Positions 7,915-15,352 of a stretch of DNA of 64,000 bases are shown piece after piece. How positions within the stretch are numbered: the stretch's first letter is position 1; every line of letters starts with the position of its first letter. The notes under the pieces were generated by a model. That model searched no databases. It had not been told where the DNA came from and saw only the letters and a program-made list of their open reading frames with translations. The stretch spans positions 62,001 through 126,000 of the forward strand of contig JBQNAL010000004.1 of the NCBI GenBank assembly GCA_052170475.1, read 5' to 3'. The translations under genes were made by a program, and so were the position numbers. Source of the DNA: CAJPQU01 sp052170475. GTDB taxonomy: Bacteria; Bacillota; Negativicutes; Selenomonadales; Selenomonadaceae.

Positions 7915-8427
7915 TTATCGGGCGCTCTGCATCGCTTGGCGAATCGCTTCGTCCTCTTCGTTGGTCAGCGTGTAGGTGGATTTCCCTGCCTCGATGGGCT
8001 TCACATAGCTCCTCGAATCTTCCCGCCCGAAAATACTCGACAGCACCACCCCGTCGTTGTGGGCGTCCAACAGCGCCACGGCGTAGGAGAGATCGCTTCC
8101 CATGTCCTCGAAGGCGCGAAAACGCACCACGCCCACACGAGTCACCGCCCGATCCAAAAGCTCGCTGATCCGGCGATTGTCTATCTGGAGATCCCGATTT
8201 TCCGCCGCTACGGCGTGGGTTTCCTCGATGTGGCGAAGGAGCATCGACTCAAAATCCCGCCCCGTCTCCTCGCCCGTCATCATCTCGCGGTAACGCCCCT
8301 TCAGGCGGCTGACCGCGATCAAAAGGTACAGGACGAACAGGAACAAAAACGCCGTCATGAACGTCAACGCGGCCAGCACATACGGCATATTTTCCCCTTG
8401 CACAAGCGATAGTATCTCTTTTTCCAT
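7915..8427 (-). CDS. DUF4446 family membrane-anchored protein
   Basis: A 170-residue protein with one N-terminal membrane segment (about 15-40, VLAALTFMTAFLFLFVLYLL) followed by a coiled-coil stretch and a soluble domain ending in FRAFEDMGSDLSYAVALLD, the conserved core of DUF4446. In Firmicutes this gene typically lies just downstream of parB, as here (87 bases away). Function is not known; the context suggests a membrane partner of chromosome segregation or an unrelated conserved neighbour. Confidence 0.8.
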   Translation of the reverse strand: MEKEILSLVQGENMPYVLAALTFMTAFLFLFVLYLLIAVSRLKGRYREMMTGEETGRDFESMLLRHIEETHAVAAENRDLQIDNRRISELLDRAVTRVGVVRFRAFEDMGSDLSYAVALLDAHNDGVVLSSIFGREDSRSYVKPIEAGKSTYTLTNEEDEAIRQAMQSAR

Positions 8428-8513
8428 TTACGTTCGTATCCCCTCTGCCAAAATCCCCGCCACTTGCCGCGCCAAGGCTAGGAACGCGCCGGCGCATACG
8501 TTTTCCCCTTCTC

Positions 8514-9500
8514 TCAGGTCGTAAAGCGACGGGACACTTCCCGAAGCAGCGTCTTTTTCCGCTCCACGCTCTCCGTGTGGACTTCCCCCAAGGCTGTCAC
8601 GATGCGATCCAGATCCCCCTGATCCTTGAAATTGACGACGATGCGGCTCTGGGTCGTACCCACATGGATATGCACCGGCGCCCCGAAGAACATTTTCAGC
8701 TTATCCTCTGCGTCCTCGATGAAAACTTCCCTCTTCTTCCCCGTCCCCACCGGCTCTTTCGCGCCTTCCACGGGATCTAAAAAGGTCGGATCCCTTTTCA
8801 GCTTGGCGACGAGCTGCTCCGCTTCCCGCGCAGACAGATTGTGTCCGGCGATGTGATCCGCCGCCTTCTGCACGAGTTCCGGCGTGTCAAGGGACAAAAG
8901 CGGCCGCGCCTGCCCCATGAGCAGCACCCCCTGCAAGAGGCTCTCCTGCACCTTTTCCGGCAGCGCCAAAAGCCGCAGAATATTGGCGATGTGGGAGCGG
9001 CTCGCACCCACTTTTTCCGAAAGCTCCGCCTGCGTGAGGCCGAAGCGATGCATCAGGACGCGATACGCCTGCGCCTCCTCGATGACGTTGAGATCTTCCC
9101 TCTGCACGTTCTCGATGATGGCCACTTCCGCCATTTCCAGCGGATTAAAGGCGCGGACAATCGCAGGGATCTCGTTTAGCCCCGCCAGCTTCGCGCCCCG
9201 ATAGCGCCGCTCCCCGGCGACGATCTCATAGCCGCCGTCTGCGGGGCGTACCAAGATCGGCTGCAAGACGCCGTATTGGCGCACCGATGCCGCCAGCTCC
9301 TCCATCGCAGCCTCATCGAAGGTCTGGCGCGGCTGCTCGGGATTTGGCCGCACGCGATCGAGGGGGAGCAGCTCCACGCGGCGCTCATCGGGATGCGCCG
9401 CCTCATGCGCTACACGGTCGAGAGAAGCCCCTCTTTTCTCTTTCGGCGCGGTGGGGAGCAGCGCCGAAAGACCACGCCCTAAACCTTTACTCTTAGCCAC
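8514..9500 (-). CDS. parB: Chromosome partitioning protein ParB (Spo0J)
   Basis: A 328-residue ParB CTPase and parS-binding protein. Arm and box motifs are visible: RPNPEQPRQTF near residue 50, then GERRYRGAKLAGL near 95-107, the CTP-binding GERR patch, then the helix-turn-helix KVGASRSHIANILRLLALP. The C-terminus (about 285-328) is the dimerisation domain. ParB loads at parS, spreads as a CTP-dependent clamp, and recruits SMC. It overlaps parA by 8 bases, and six parS-like sites lie 0.9-2.6 kb upstream of the start of parB. Confidence 0.97.
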   Translation of the reverse strand: MAKSKGLGRGLSALLPTAPKEKRGASLDRVAHEAAHPDERRVELLPLDRVRPNPEQPRQTFDEAAMEELAASVRQYGVLQPILVRPADGGYEIVAGERRYRGAKLAGLNEIPAIVRAFNPLEMAEVAIIENVQREDLNVIEEAQAYRVLMHRFGLTQAELSEKVGASRSHIANILRLLALPEKVQESLLQGVLLMGQARPLLSLDTPELVQKAADHIAGHNLSAREAEQLVAKLKRDPTFLDPVEGAKEPVGTGKKREVFIEDAEDKLKMFFGAPVHIHVGTTQSRIVVNFKDQGDLDRIVTALGEVHTESVERKKTLLREVSRRFTT

Positions 9501-10251
9501 GCTTTGCCACCTCCTTCGCCAAGTTCATGTAAACCTCCGCCCCCTTCGCCTTCGCGTCGTAAAAGACCACCGGCATCCCGTAGGAGGGCGCTTCGCTGAG
9601 GCGCACCGTCCGAGGGATCACCGTATCGTAGACCTCATCAGGGAAGTACTTGCGCACTTCCTCCACGACCTGTTGGGAGAGGTTCGTGCGATAATCGTAC
9701 ATCGTGAGCAGCACCCCTGCCACGGTGAGCGCCGGATTGAGGCTCTCTCGCACCAACTTCATCGTATCGAGGAGCGCCGTCATCCCTTCCAAGGCGTAGA
9801 ACTCACACTGGATGGGCAGGAGCAGCGCATCCGCCGCCGTCAGTGCATTGAGGTTCAACAGCCCCAAGGAAGGCGGGCAGTCGATGAGGATGAAATCATA
9901 CGCCTCGCGCAGCGTATCCAGCGCCTTCTTCAGGCGAAACTCGCGCTTCTCGACCTGTGCCAACTCGATCTCCGCTCCCGCCAAATCAATATTGGCAGGA
10001 AGGACATCCAAGCGATATTCCGTGGTGCGAATGGCATCGATGGGAGCGAGATCATCCAAGATCACATCGTACACGGTGGACGTCAGCGCACTCTTCTCGA
10101 GCCCTACGCCGCTGGTGGCGTTCCCTTGTGGATCGAAATCCACCAAGAGCACCCGCTTTCCCAATATGCCGAGCCCGGCGCTCAGATTGACCGCCGTCGT
10201 CGTCTTGCCCACGCCGCCCTTCTGGTTGGCCACGGCGATAATTTTTGCCAA
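9493..10251 (-). CDS. parA: Chromosome partitioning ATPase ParA (Soj)
   Basis: A 252-residue ParA/MinD-family ATPase. The deviant Walker A KGGVGKTT is at residues 11-18 and DCPPSLG (Walker B region) near 125-131. It forms ATP-dependent dimers on DNA, is stimulated by ParB, and in Firmicutes also affects DnaA activity. First gene of a unit running parA-parB-DUF4446-sprT. A TATAAT lies 45 bases upstream. Confidence 0.97.
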   Translation of the reverse strand: MAKIIAVANQKGGVGKTTTAVNLSAGLGILGKRVLLVDFDPQGNATSGVGLEKSALTSTVYDVILDDLAPIDAIRTTEYRLDVLPANIDLAGAEIELAQVEKREFRLKKALDTLREAYDFILIDCPPSLGLLNLNALTAADALLLPIQCEFYALEGMTALLDTMKLVRESLNPALTVAGVLLTMYDYRTNLSQQVVEEVRKYFPDEVYDTVIPRTVRLSEAPSYGMPVVFYDAKAKGAEVYMNLAKEVAKRG

Positions 10252-10295
10252 CGTCCCTCACCCCGCCCTTCGCGCATGTTTTGCCTTGTGGTTCT

Positions 10296-10301
10296 ATTAT
10301 A
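10296..10301 (-). promoter_or_regulatory. Candidate -10 element of the parA operon
   Basis: TATAAT on the minus strand 45 bases before parA. The hexamer 17 bases upstream (TTTATC) is a poor -35. A perfect parS lies about 60 bases further upstream, so ParB spreading could affect this promoter. Confidence 0.5.
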
Positions 10302-10364
10302 GCGGAAACTTTTTACAAGATAAAGAGCCTTCGGCGTTATTTCTGAATTTCTCTTAGGAGAAAA

Positions 10365-10380
10365 TGTTTCACGTGAAACA
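10365..10380. promoter_or_regulatory. parS site 1 (perfect)
   Basis: TGTTTCACGTGAAACA, identical to the 16-bp consensus palindrome bound by ParB/Spo0J. It lies between the divergent parA and GNAT genes. Confidence 0.95.
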
Positions 10381-10406
10381 TTTTCTTTCATTCTCTGTCG
10401 GCAGAA

Positions 10407-10422
10407 TGTTTCACGTGGAACA
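10407..10422. promoter_or_regulatory. parS site 2 (one mismatch)
   Basis: TGTTTCACGTGGAACA, one base from consensus, 26 bases after site 1. Such one-mismatch sites are commonly functional in Firmicutes. Confidence 0.85.
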
Positions 10423-10534
10423 TTTTTTGATCCCGGAAAAAGAAGGCGTTCCTCCTATACCGAAATCAGGCTATGGGAAATAGCGGAAACCGTATATAAT
10501 GGAGATGCCAACACCGAAGGGGGAAGCTATTTCC

Positions 10535-11017
10535 ATGGAATTTGCAAAAATAAAGGCGAACGATAAACCGAAGTACATGAACTTCCTGCTCATCGCCGAT
10601 GAAGAGGAGCGCATGGTAAAAACATATTTGTATCGCGGCGATATGTTCGCCTTACGAGATGAGGCGCTTAAAGCGCTCTGCATTGTGACAAGAGAACACC
10701 CCGGTATCTATGAACTTAAAAACATCATCACCGTTCCTGCGCATCAGTGCCAAGGGTACGGGACGCTGTTGCTTTCCCACATCGTCGCTTATTACCAAAA
10801 AACCGGCCATACTTTATATGTAGGAACCGGCGACTGCCCGGCGATACGCCGTTTTTATGAGCGATGCGGCTTTGCACCATCACATCGCGTAAAAAACTTT
10901 TTCCTCGACAACTACGACCACCCGATCGTTGAAGAAGGGCAGCAGCTCATTGACATGGTGTATTTGAAAAAGGATTTATCACATGGCTGCCAGAGTGTCG
11001 CAGGGGGTTCATCTTAA
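10535..11017 (+). CDS. GNAT family N-acetyltransferase
   Basis: A 160-residue acetyltransferase. The core is seen in LKNIITVPAHQCQGYGTLLLSHIVAYY, where QCQGYG is the acetyl-CoA phosphate loop (Q/RxxGxG/A), followed by TLYVGTGDCPAIRRFYERCGF with the usual terminal YxxxGF. ATG 10535 was chosen because AAGGGGG lies 11 bases before it; the open frame extends upstream without a ribosome site. A TATAAT at 10495-10500 is a likely -10. The gene is embedded among parS sites and points away from parA. The substrate is unknown. Confidence 0.85.
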   Translation: MEFAKIKANDKPKYMNFLLIADEEERMVKTYLYRGDMFALRDEALKALCIVTREHPGIYELKNIITVPAHQCQGYGTLLLSHIVAYYQKTGHTLYVGTGDCPAIRRFYERCGFAPSHRVKNFFLDNYDHPIVEEGQQLIDMVYLKKDLSHGCQSVAGGSS

Positions 11018-11020
11018 AAA

Positions 11021-11036
11021 TGTTTCACGTGAAACA
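11021..11036. promoter_or_regulatory. parS site 3 (perfect)
   Basis: TGTTTCACGTGAAACA three bases after the GNAT gene stop codon and 40 bases upstream of the next promoter. Confidence 0.95.
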
Positions 11037-11075
11037 TTTTTCTTCCTGCGGCGGGGCGTCCCCCTTCATTTTCAT

Positions 11076-11104
11076 TTGACGCTCCGCACCACAGGCATTA
11101 CAAT
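11076..11104 (+). promoter_or_regulatory. Sigma-70 type promoter of the MetH activation gene
   Basis: TTGACG (11076-11081), a 17-base spacer and TACAAT (11099-11104), 30 bases before the ATG at 11135. Close to consensus in both boxes. Confidence 0.75.
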
Positions 11105-11134
11105 AGAACCATCTTGACAAAGGACGGTGTTCCC

Positions 11135-11848
11135 ATGCCGATCTATAATGCGCCGCTGCCGAACGTGGACGTGGCGGAAACACGGCGCTATGCGGGGCTA
11201 AAGCGCGCTGCCTTCGATGAAGAAAAAATCCGTCAAGCGGCGGATGAAGCGGCGCTCTTGGCTGCGCCGCGAGGAATATGGCAGCAATACCCATACGACA
11301 GCGAGCGGCACACCGTCACCTCTGCACCGGAATTTTCCATCGTCGGCTGCAGCATCGAAAAACATCTCCACGGCGCTGAAGCCGTCATCGTCTTGGCCGC
11401 TACCGTGGGAGAAGCCATCGAAGAGGCGGTGACCGAACACTTCAATGCCGGTCGATACGCTTACGCCGTTCTCCTCGACGCCGCCGCCACCGCCGCTGTG
11501 GAGCAAGTGGCAGACGCCATGGAAAAAACGATGCGCCCCGCCGCCCTCCGCCAAGGCTATACCATGCGCTGGCGATACAGTCCCGGCTACGGCGACTGGC
11601 CGCTCACCGAGCAGCCCCACCTCGTTCGCTTGTCCCGTGCGGAAGAGATCGGCATTCACCTGACGGAATCCCTCATGCTCTGGCCGAGAAAATCCATCAC
11701 CGCCATCATCGGCCTTGCCAAAAAAGACGCGAAAGCTCCCTTAAAACCCTCCCCTTCCGGCTGTGCCGTCTGCCCAAAAACGGACTGCCTCGCCCGACGG
11801 CAAGGAGCGAATGGCACCGTTTCCTGCCCCAACGATGAGACACCCTAA
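11135..11848 (+). CDS. Vitamin B12-dependent methionine synthase activation-domain protein
   Basis: A 237-residue protein matching the fold of the C-terminal AdoMet-binding activation domain of MetH: MRWRYSPGYGDWPLTEQ corresponds to the RxxxGYPxxPD loop that binds S-adenosylmethionine. It would reductively remethylate cob(II)alamin when the cofactor of MetH is oxidised. The tail has GCAVCPKTDCLAR, a cysteine cluster that may bind metal or an Fe-S cluster. The MetH encoded 283 bases downstream lacks this domain, so the two proteins make a split enzyme. ATG 11135 has AAAGGA ahead of it; the upstream TTG does not. Confidence 0.85.
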   Translation: MPIYNAPLPNVDVAETRRYAGLKRAAFDEEKIRQAADEAALLAAPRGIWQQYPYDSERHTVTSAPEFSIVGCSIEKHLHGAEAVIVLAATVGEAIEEAVTEHFNAGRYAYAVLLDAAATAAVEQVADAMEKTMRPAALRQGYTMRWRYSPGYGDWPLTEQPHLVRLSRAEEIGIHLTESLMLWPRKSITAIIGLAKKDAKAPLKPSPSGCAVCPKTDCLARRQGANGTVSCPNDETP

Positions 11849-11859
11849 GGCGCAGAAAA

Positions 11860-11875
11860 TGTTTCACGTGAAACA
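11860..11875. promoter_or_regulatory. parS site 4 (perfect)
   Basis: TGTTTCACGTGAAACA, 11 bases after the stop of the activation-protein gene. Confidence 0.95.
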
Positions 11876-12000
11876 TTTTCTTTGATCGCCGAGGTACGGC
11901 TGTCACCATTCTTTTCCGCCAATGTTGTACACGAGCTTCTACGAGCGACCATGATCCTTTCGCTGCCACTTGAACCATGGCGCGCCGATCACTTTTCCAA

Positions 12001-12016
12001 TGTCCCACGTGAAACA
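12001..12016. promoter_or_regulatory. parS-like site 5 (two mismatches)
   Basis: TGTCCCACGTGAAACA: the right half is perfect, the left half has two T-to-C changes. It may be a weak or decayed site. Confidence 0.55.
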
Positions 12017-12063
12017 ATGTGCAGGGGGCGCGTCCTGCCCGCGCAAAATAAAAAGGCGAAAAA

Positions 12064-12079
12064 TGTTTCACGTGAAACA
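12064..12079. promoter_or_regulatory. parS site 6 (perfect)
   Basis: TGTTTCACGTGAAACA, 52 bases before the metH start and within its presumed leader or promoter region. Confidence 0.95.
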
Positions 12080-12131
12080 TTTTTCGCCATCTCATCTGCC
12101 ATAGCCATTTCAATTCAAAGGAGTCCCCATC

Positions 12132-14504
12132 ATGATCCATATTTTTGACGGCGCCACCGGCACTATGCTGCAAGCCGCCGGCCTCAAAGCGGGAGAATGC
12201 CCCGAACTCGTCAACCTTGAGCGTCCGGAGATGATGAAAAAAATCCATAAAGCCTACGTCGAGGCGGGGGCGACCATTTTAGAAACGAACACCTTCGGCG
12301 GCTGCGCCCTGAAATTGGAACACTACGGCCTATCGGAAAAGGCACGTGACATCAACATCGCCGCCGTCCGCATCGCCAAGGAAGCCGCCGCCGGGCTGGC
12401 GCAAGTAGCCGGCGCCATGGGGCCGACGGGGCGCTTCATCGCGCCCTTAGGCGACCTCGACTTTGAAGACGCCTATCAAACCTACGCCGAGCAGGCCGCC
12501 GCACTCCAAGAAGGGGGCGCGGACTATATCCTTATCGAGACCTCCATCGACATCCAAGAGACGCGCGCCGCGCTCTTAGCCGCGAAAGAGGCGACGACGC
12601 TTCCCGTCATCTGCCAGCTTTCTTACAGCGAGGACGGGCGCACCGTCACCGGCACCGACCCGGAGACCGCCGCCGTCACCTTGGACGCTTTGGGCGCGGA
12701 CATCATCGGCGTGAATTGCTCCTTAGGGCCGGAGCAGCTTCTCCCCATCGTCAAGGCCCTCGCCCAAAATACCGATAAGCCCATCAGCGTCCAACCGAAC
12801 GCCGGCCTTCCCCAATTTGTGAGCGGAAAGACGATTTTCCCCATGGGGCCGGAGGACTTCGCCCGCTGGGTGCCGGATCTCATCTCCGCCGGGGCGACGT
12901 ATTTGGGCGGCTGCTGCGGCACCACGCCGGATCACATCCACGCCATCGCCGCCGCCGCCGCGACATGCCCCGAAGTGAAGCGGACGCCCATCGCGCCGCG
13001 CCTTCGCCTCACCAGCCGCAGCCGGACGGTCGTCATCGACGCGGCACTTCCCCCCGTTCTCATCGGCGAGCGCATCAACCCCACGGGGCGAAAGAAATTG
13101 GCGGCGGAAATCAAAGACGGCTCCCTCCTCTCCGTCAAGAAGGAAGCCATCGCCCAGAGCCGCGCCGGCGCCGGGATCTTGGACGTCAACATGGGTGTCG
13201 CCGGCATCGACCAGGCGGCGGCGATGAAGCGGGCGGTCATGGAGATCGCGCAGGTCACCACCACGCCGCTTTCCATCGACACCAGCGACGCCGACGCCTT
13301 GGAAGCGGGGCTTAGAGTCTACCCCGGCCGCGCCCTCATCAATTCCGTCAGCGCCGAGCCGGAGCGCATCGCCCGCTTCCTCCCCTTGGCGAAAAAATAC
13401 GGCGCCGCCATCCTCTGCCTGCCCCTCACCGCCGAAGGCGTCCCGGAGACGGCGGAAAAGCGCCTCGCCGCCCTTCGCACCATCCTTGACGCCGCACGGG
13501 AACATGGCCTTTCGGATGGCGATTTCCTCTTGGACGGCCTCGTCATGACCGTCGCCGCCGAGCCGAAGGCCGCCGAGGAGACGCTCCAAACGCTTCGCCT
13601 CTACCGAGCGCAGTTCGGCTACCCCGCCACCATGGGGCTGAGCAACATCTCCTATGGCCTGCCGAACCGCCCCCTCATCAACAGCACCTTCTTCGCCATG
13701 TGCCTTGCGGCGGGACTCGACGCCCCCATCATGAACCCCTACGACGAAGAAATGCAGCGCGCCCTTTTGGCCAGCGCCGCCCTCTTGGGGTACGACCCCA
13801 ACGGCCGCGCCTACGCGAAGAAAATGACGGCGCCGGAAGGGGAAAAGAAGGCCGCCGAAGCCCCCTCTGCCGACCTCAACCCCATCGACGCCATCAAGGC
13901 CGCCGTCAAAGACGGCGCGAAGGAAGCGATGGACGAACTCGTCACCCGCGCTGTCGAGGCGGGCATTTCCGCCAACGACATCACGGAAAACGCCCTCACC
14001 GCCGCCATGAACGAAATCGGCGAAGGCTTTGGCGCAGGCACCGTCTTTTTGCCGGAAGTCCTCCTCTCTGCCGAAGCCATGAAGACCGCTTTCGATAAGC
14101 TCGGTGCGCTTCTTCCCTCGGCGGAAAAGGAAAAGCGCGGCACTGTCGTCTTGGCCACGGTGAAGGGCGACGTCCACGACTTAGGGAAGAACATCGTCGG
14201 TGCCCTGCTCGCCAACAGCGGCTTTACCGTCATCGACCTCGGGAAAGACGTCCCCAGTGCCGACATCGTTCGCGCCGCCGTCGATCACGACGCCGACATC
14301 GTGGGCCTCAGCGCCCTCATGACCACCACCATGATCGAGATCGACCAAGTGGTAAACGATCTCAAAGCCATCCACCACCGCGCCCACATCATCGTCGGCG
14401 GCGCGGCCGTCACCGAAGAGTACGCCAAAGAAGCCGGCGCCGACTACTACGCCCCCGACGGCGTAGCCGCCGTCCGCCTCGCCCGCGAGATCACGGAAAA
14501 ATAA
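12132..14504 (+). CDS. metH: Cobalamin-dependent methionine synthase lacking the activation domain
   Basis: A 790-residue MetH. Domains in order: homocysteine-binding barrel (about 1-290) with zinc-ligand cysteines in GVNCSLG and GGCCGTTPDH; pterin/methyltetrahydrofolate-binding barrel (about 300-560) beginning GERINPTG; B12 cap helices (about 585-660); and the Rossmann cobalamin domain with DVHDLGKN near 680, whose histidine coordinates cobalt. E. coli MetH is about 1230 residues; the difference is the missing C-terminal activation domain, supplied here by the gene at 11135. It transfers a methyl group from methyltetrahydrofolate to homocysteine. AAAGGAG precedes the ATG. I found no cobalamin riboswitch in the 283-base gap ahead. 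Confidence 0.95.
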   Translation: MIHIFDGATGTMLQAAGLKAGECPELVNLERPEMMKKIHKAYVEAGATILETNTFGGCALKLEHYGLSEKARDINIAAVRIAKEAAAGLAQVAGAMGPTGRFIAPLGDLDFEDAYQTYAEQAAALQEGGADYILIETSIDIQETRAALLAAKEATTLPVICQLSYSEDGRTVTGTDPETAAVTLDALGADIIGVNCSLGPEQLLPIVKALAQNTDKPISVQPNAGLPQFVSGKTIFPMGPEDFARWVPDLISAGATYLGGCCGTTPDHIHAIAAAAATCPEVKRTPIAPRLRLTSRSRTVVIDAALPPVLIGERINPTGRKKLAAEIKDGSLLSVKKEAIAQSRAGAGILDVNMGVAGIDQAAAMKRAVMEIAQVTTTPLSIDTSDADALEAGLRVYPGRALINSVSAEPERIARFLPLAKKYGAAILCLPLTAEGVPETAEKRLAALRTILDAAREHGLSDGDFLLDGLVMTVAAEPKAAEETLQTLRLYRAQFGYPATMGLSNISYGLPNRPLINSTFFAMCLAAGLDAPIMNPYDEEMQRALLASAALLGYDPNGRAYAKKMTAPEGEKKAAEAPSADLNPIDAIKAAVKDGAKEAMDELVTRAVEAGISANDITENALTAAMNEIGEGFGAGTVFLPEVLLSAEAMKTAFDKLGALLPSAEKEKRGTVVLATVKGDVHDLGKNIVGALLANSGFTVIDLGKDVPSADIVRAAVDHDADIVGLSALMTTTMIEIDQVVNDLKAIHHRAHIIVGGAAVTEEYAKEAGADYYAPDGVAAVRLAREITEK

Positions 14505-14508
14505 AGAG

Positions 14509-14547
14509 CGACAAGACCCACGAAGCGTATGATCGTGGGTCTTGTCG
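14509..14547. terminator. Terminator between metH and the BrnT locus
   Basis: A perfect 15-bp stem (14509-14523 with 14533-14547) and 9-base loop start four bases after the metH stop. The T-rich tail is weak on the plus strand and better on the minus strand (CTCTTTATTTTT), so it probably serves both convergent units. Confidence 0.75.
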
Positions 14548-14583
14548 TTATACATGCTTTCTTAGGTTACCGCCCTATCAACT

Positions 14584-14874
14584 TTACAAAACAGCTTCGT
14601 ATTTATCGTACTCGGAAACCGGGATCTTCAACGCCTCCATCGCTTGACGCAGGGTCATGCCCATCGTCTCCATCAGGCTCTGCAAAGCATTGACCCGTTC
14701 TTCCTCCATCCCCTGATAATAAAAGGACACCCGTGAATTGCCCCTTACCCCCTTATGAGAAAGCACTAAGGACATGATTTTACACTGTGCCTCCGTCATT
14801 TCGGGACAATCTTCCTCCCCTTTCGGCAGAAACGTATGGCGCTTTATTTCATTAACCGCTAAATTGTCCATCAT
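14584..14874 (-). CDS. Small protein following brnT, possible antitoxin of a new type
   Basis: A 96-residue protein encoded immediately after brnT and overlapping it by 23 bases. It has no CopG/ribbon-helix-helix or AbrB signature expected of BrnA. The C-terminal half (GMEEERVNALQSLMETMGMTLRQAMEALKIPVSEYDKYEAVL) resembles the short tail often found at the end of Rpn-type and transposase-like proteins, with helices of the form LMETMGMTLRQAMEALKI. Position makes it the toxin partner by default; it could also be a remnant of a larger gene. Function not established. Confidence 0.5.
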   Translation of the reverse strand: MMDNLAVNEIKRHTFLPKGEEDCPEMTEAQCKIMSLVLSHKGVRGNSRVSFYYQGMEEERVNALQSLMETMGMTLRQAMEALKIPVSEYDKYEAVL

Positions 14875-15160
14875 ACATCTTCCTTTCTCTCGCCGTCGCT
14901 TTTCTCGCCGAAATCAATCGGATCGTATCCCCATGCCGCTCTGTATAAATCACCGTCAATACATCGTAAACCATACCAATGGCAATCAACCGTATCTCAT
15001 TTTCACTATGATCCCGATCAAAAAATTCCAGCAAAGCACGATCCTGAAAAACCATCGCCGCTATTTCAAACGAAACCCCATGCTTCCTTCCATTCGCCTT
15101 CGCTTTCTCTTCGTCCCATTCAAACCGCAGACCACCGATGTACGTCGTCACATCAGACAC
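14852..15160 (-). CDS. brnT: BrnT family ribonuclease toxin
   Basis: A 102-residue protein with a clear BrnT pattern: FEWDEEKAKANGRKHGVSFE at the N-terminus, then IAIGMVYDVLTVIYTER in the sheet, and IRLISARKATARERKMYD at the end. BrnT toxins are RelE-fold ribonucleases that halt translation and are neutralised by BrnA. It starts at GTG 15160 with AAGAAGGTG ahead. A strong promoter lies 23 bases upstream. The expected BrnA is absent; the following gene is of a different type. Confidence 0.9.
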   Translation of the reverse strand: MSDVTTYIGGLRFEWDEEKAKANGRKHGVSFEIAAMVFQDRALLEFFDRDHSENEIRLIAIGMVYDVLTVIYTERHGDTIRLISARKATARERKMYDGQFSG

Positions 15161-15182
15161 CCCATCACCTTCTTACCCTAAT

Positions 15183-15211
15183 ATTATATAAGCTGCTGCC
15201 AAAAATATCAA
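15183..15211 (-). promoter_or_regulatory. Promoter of the brnT operon
   Basis: On the minus strand TTGATA (15206-15211), a 17-base spacer and TATAAT (15183-15188). Near-consensus and correctly placed for brnT. Confidence 0.8.
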
Positions 15212-15266
15212 TCGTATCCCGCCTCCGAAACGCCCCCTCTTTGCCCTTCATTTTATCCGCGCTTCC

Positions 15267-15295
15267 TTGACAATGCCTCCCTATCATGATAGGCT
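15267..15295 (+). promoter_or_regulatory. Candidate promoter of the AICAR transformylase gene with overlapping operator
   Basis: TTGACA (15267-15272), 17 bases, then TAGGCT (15290-15295), a poor -10. The perfect 14-bp palindrome CCTATCATGATAGG (15280-15293) occupies the spacer and -10, the position of a repressor operator. The -35 region belongs to a 28-bp block shared with a promoter near 47.4 kb. Confidence 0.55.
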
Positions 15296-15352
15296 GAAAA
15301 TAACAGAATATTTATATCATTAAAATTTCCCCTATAAAAGGAGCTTACGAAC

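Noticed and set aside
7149..8168. 339-residue plus-strand frame across sprT and DUF4446 genes
   Set aside because: Overlaps two recognised minus-strand genes and has no homology signs.
11114..11119. TTGACA as a -35 box
   Set aside because: It overlaps the ribosome binding site of the activation-protein gene; the promoter at 11076-11104 is better placed.
12017..12131. Cobalamin or SAM riboswitch ahead of metH
   Set aside because: No B12 box or SAM-box motif could be found by eye in the short GC-rich leader.
12723..14177. 484-residue open frame on the minus strand opposite metH
   Set aside because: It mirrors the GC-rich metH codons, has low-complexity G/D/R composition and no ribosome site; metH on the other strand has all its motifs.
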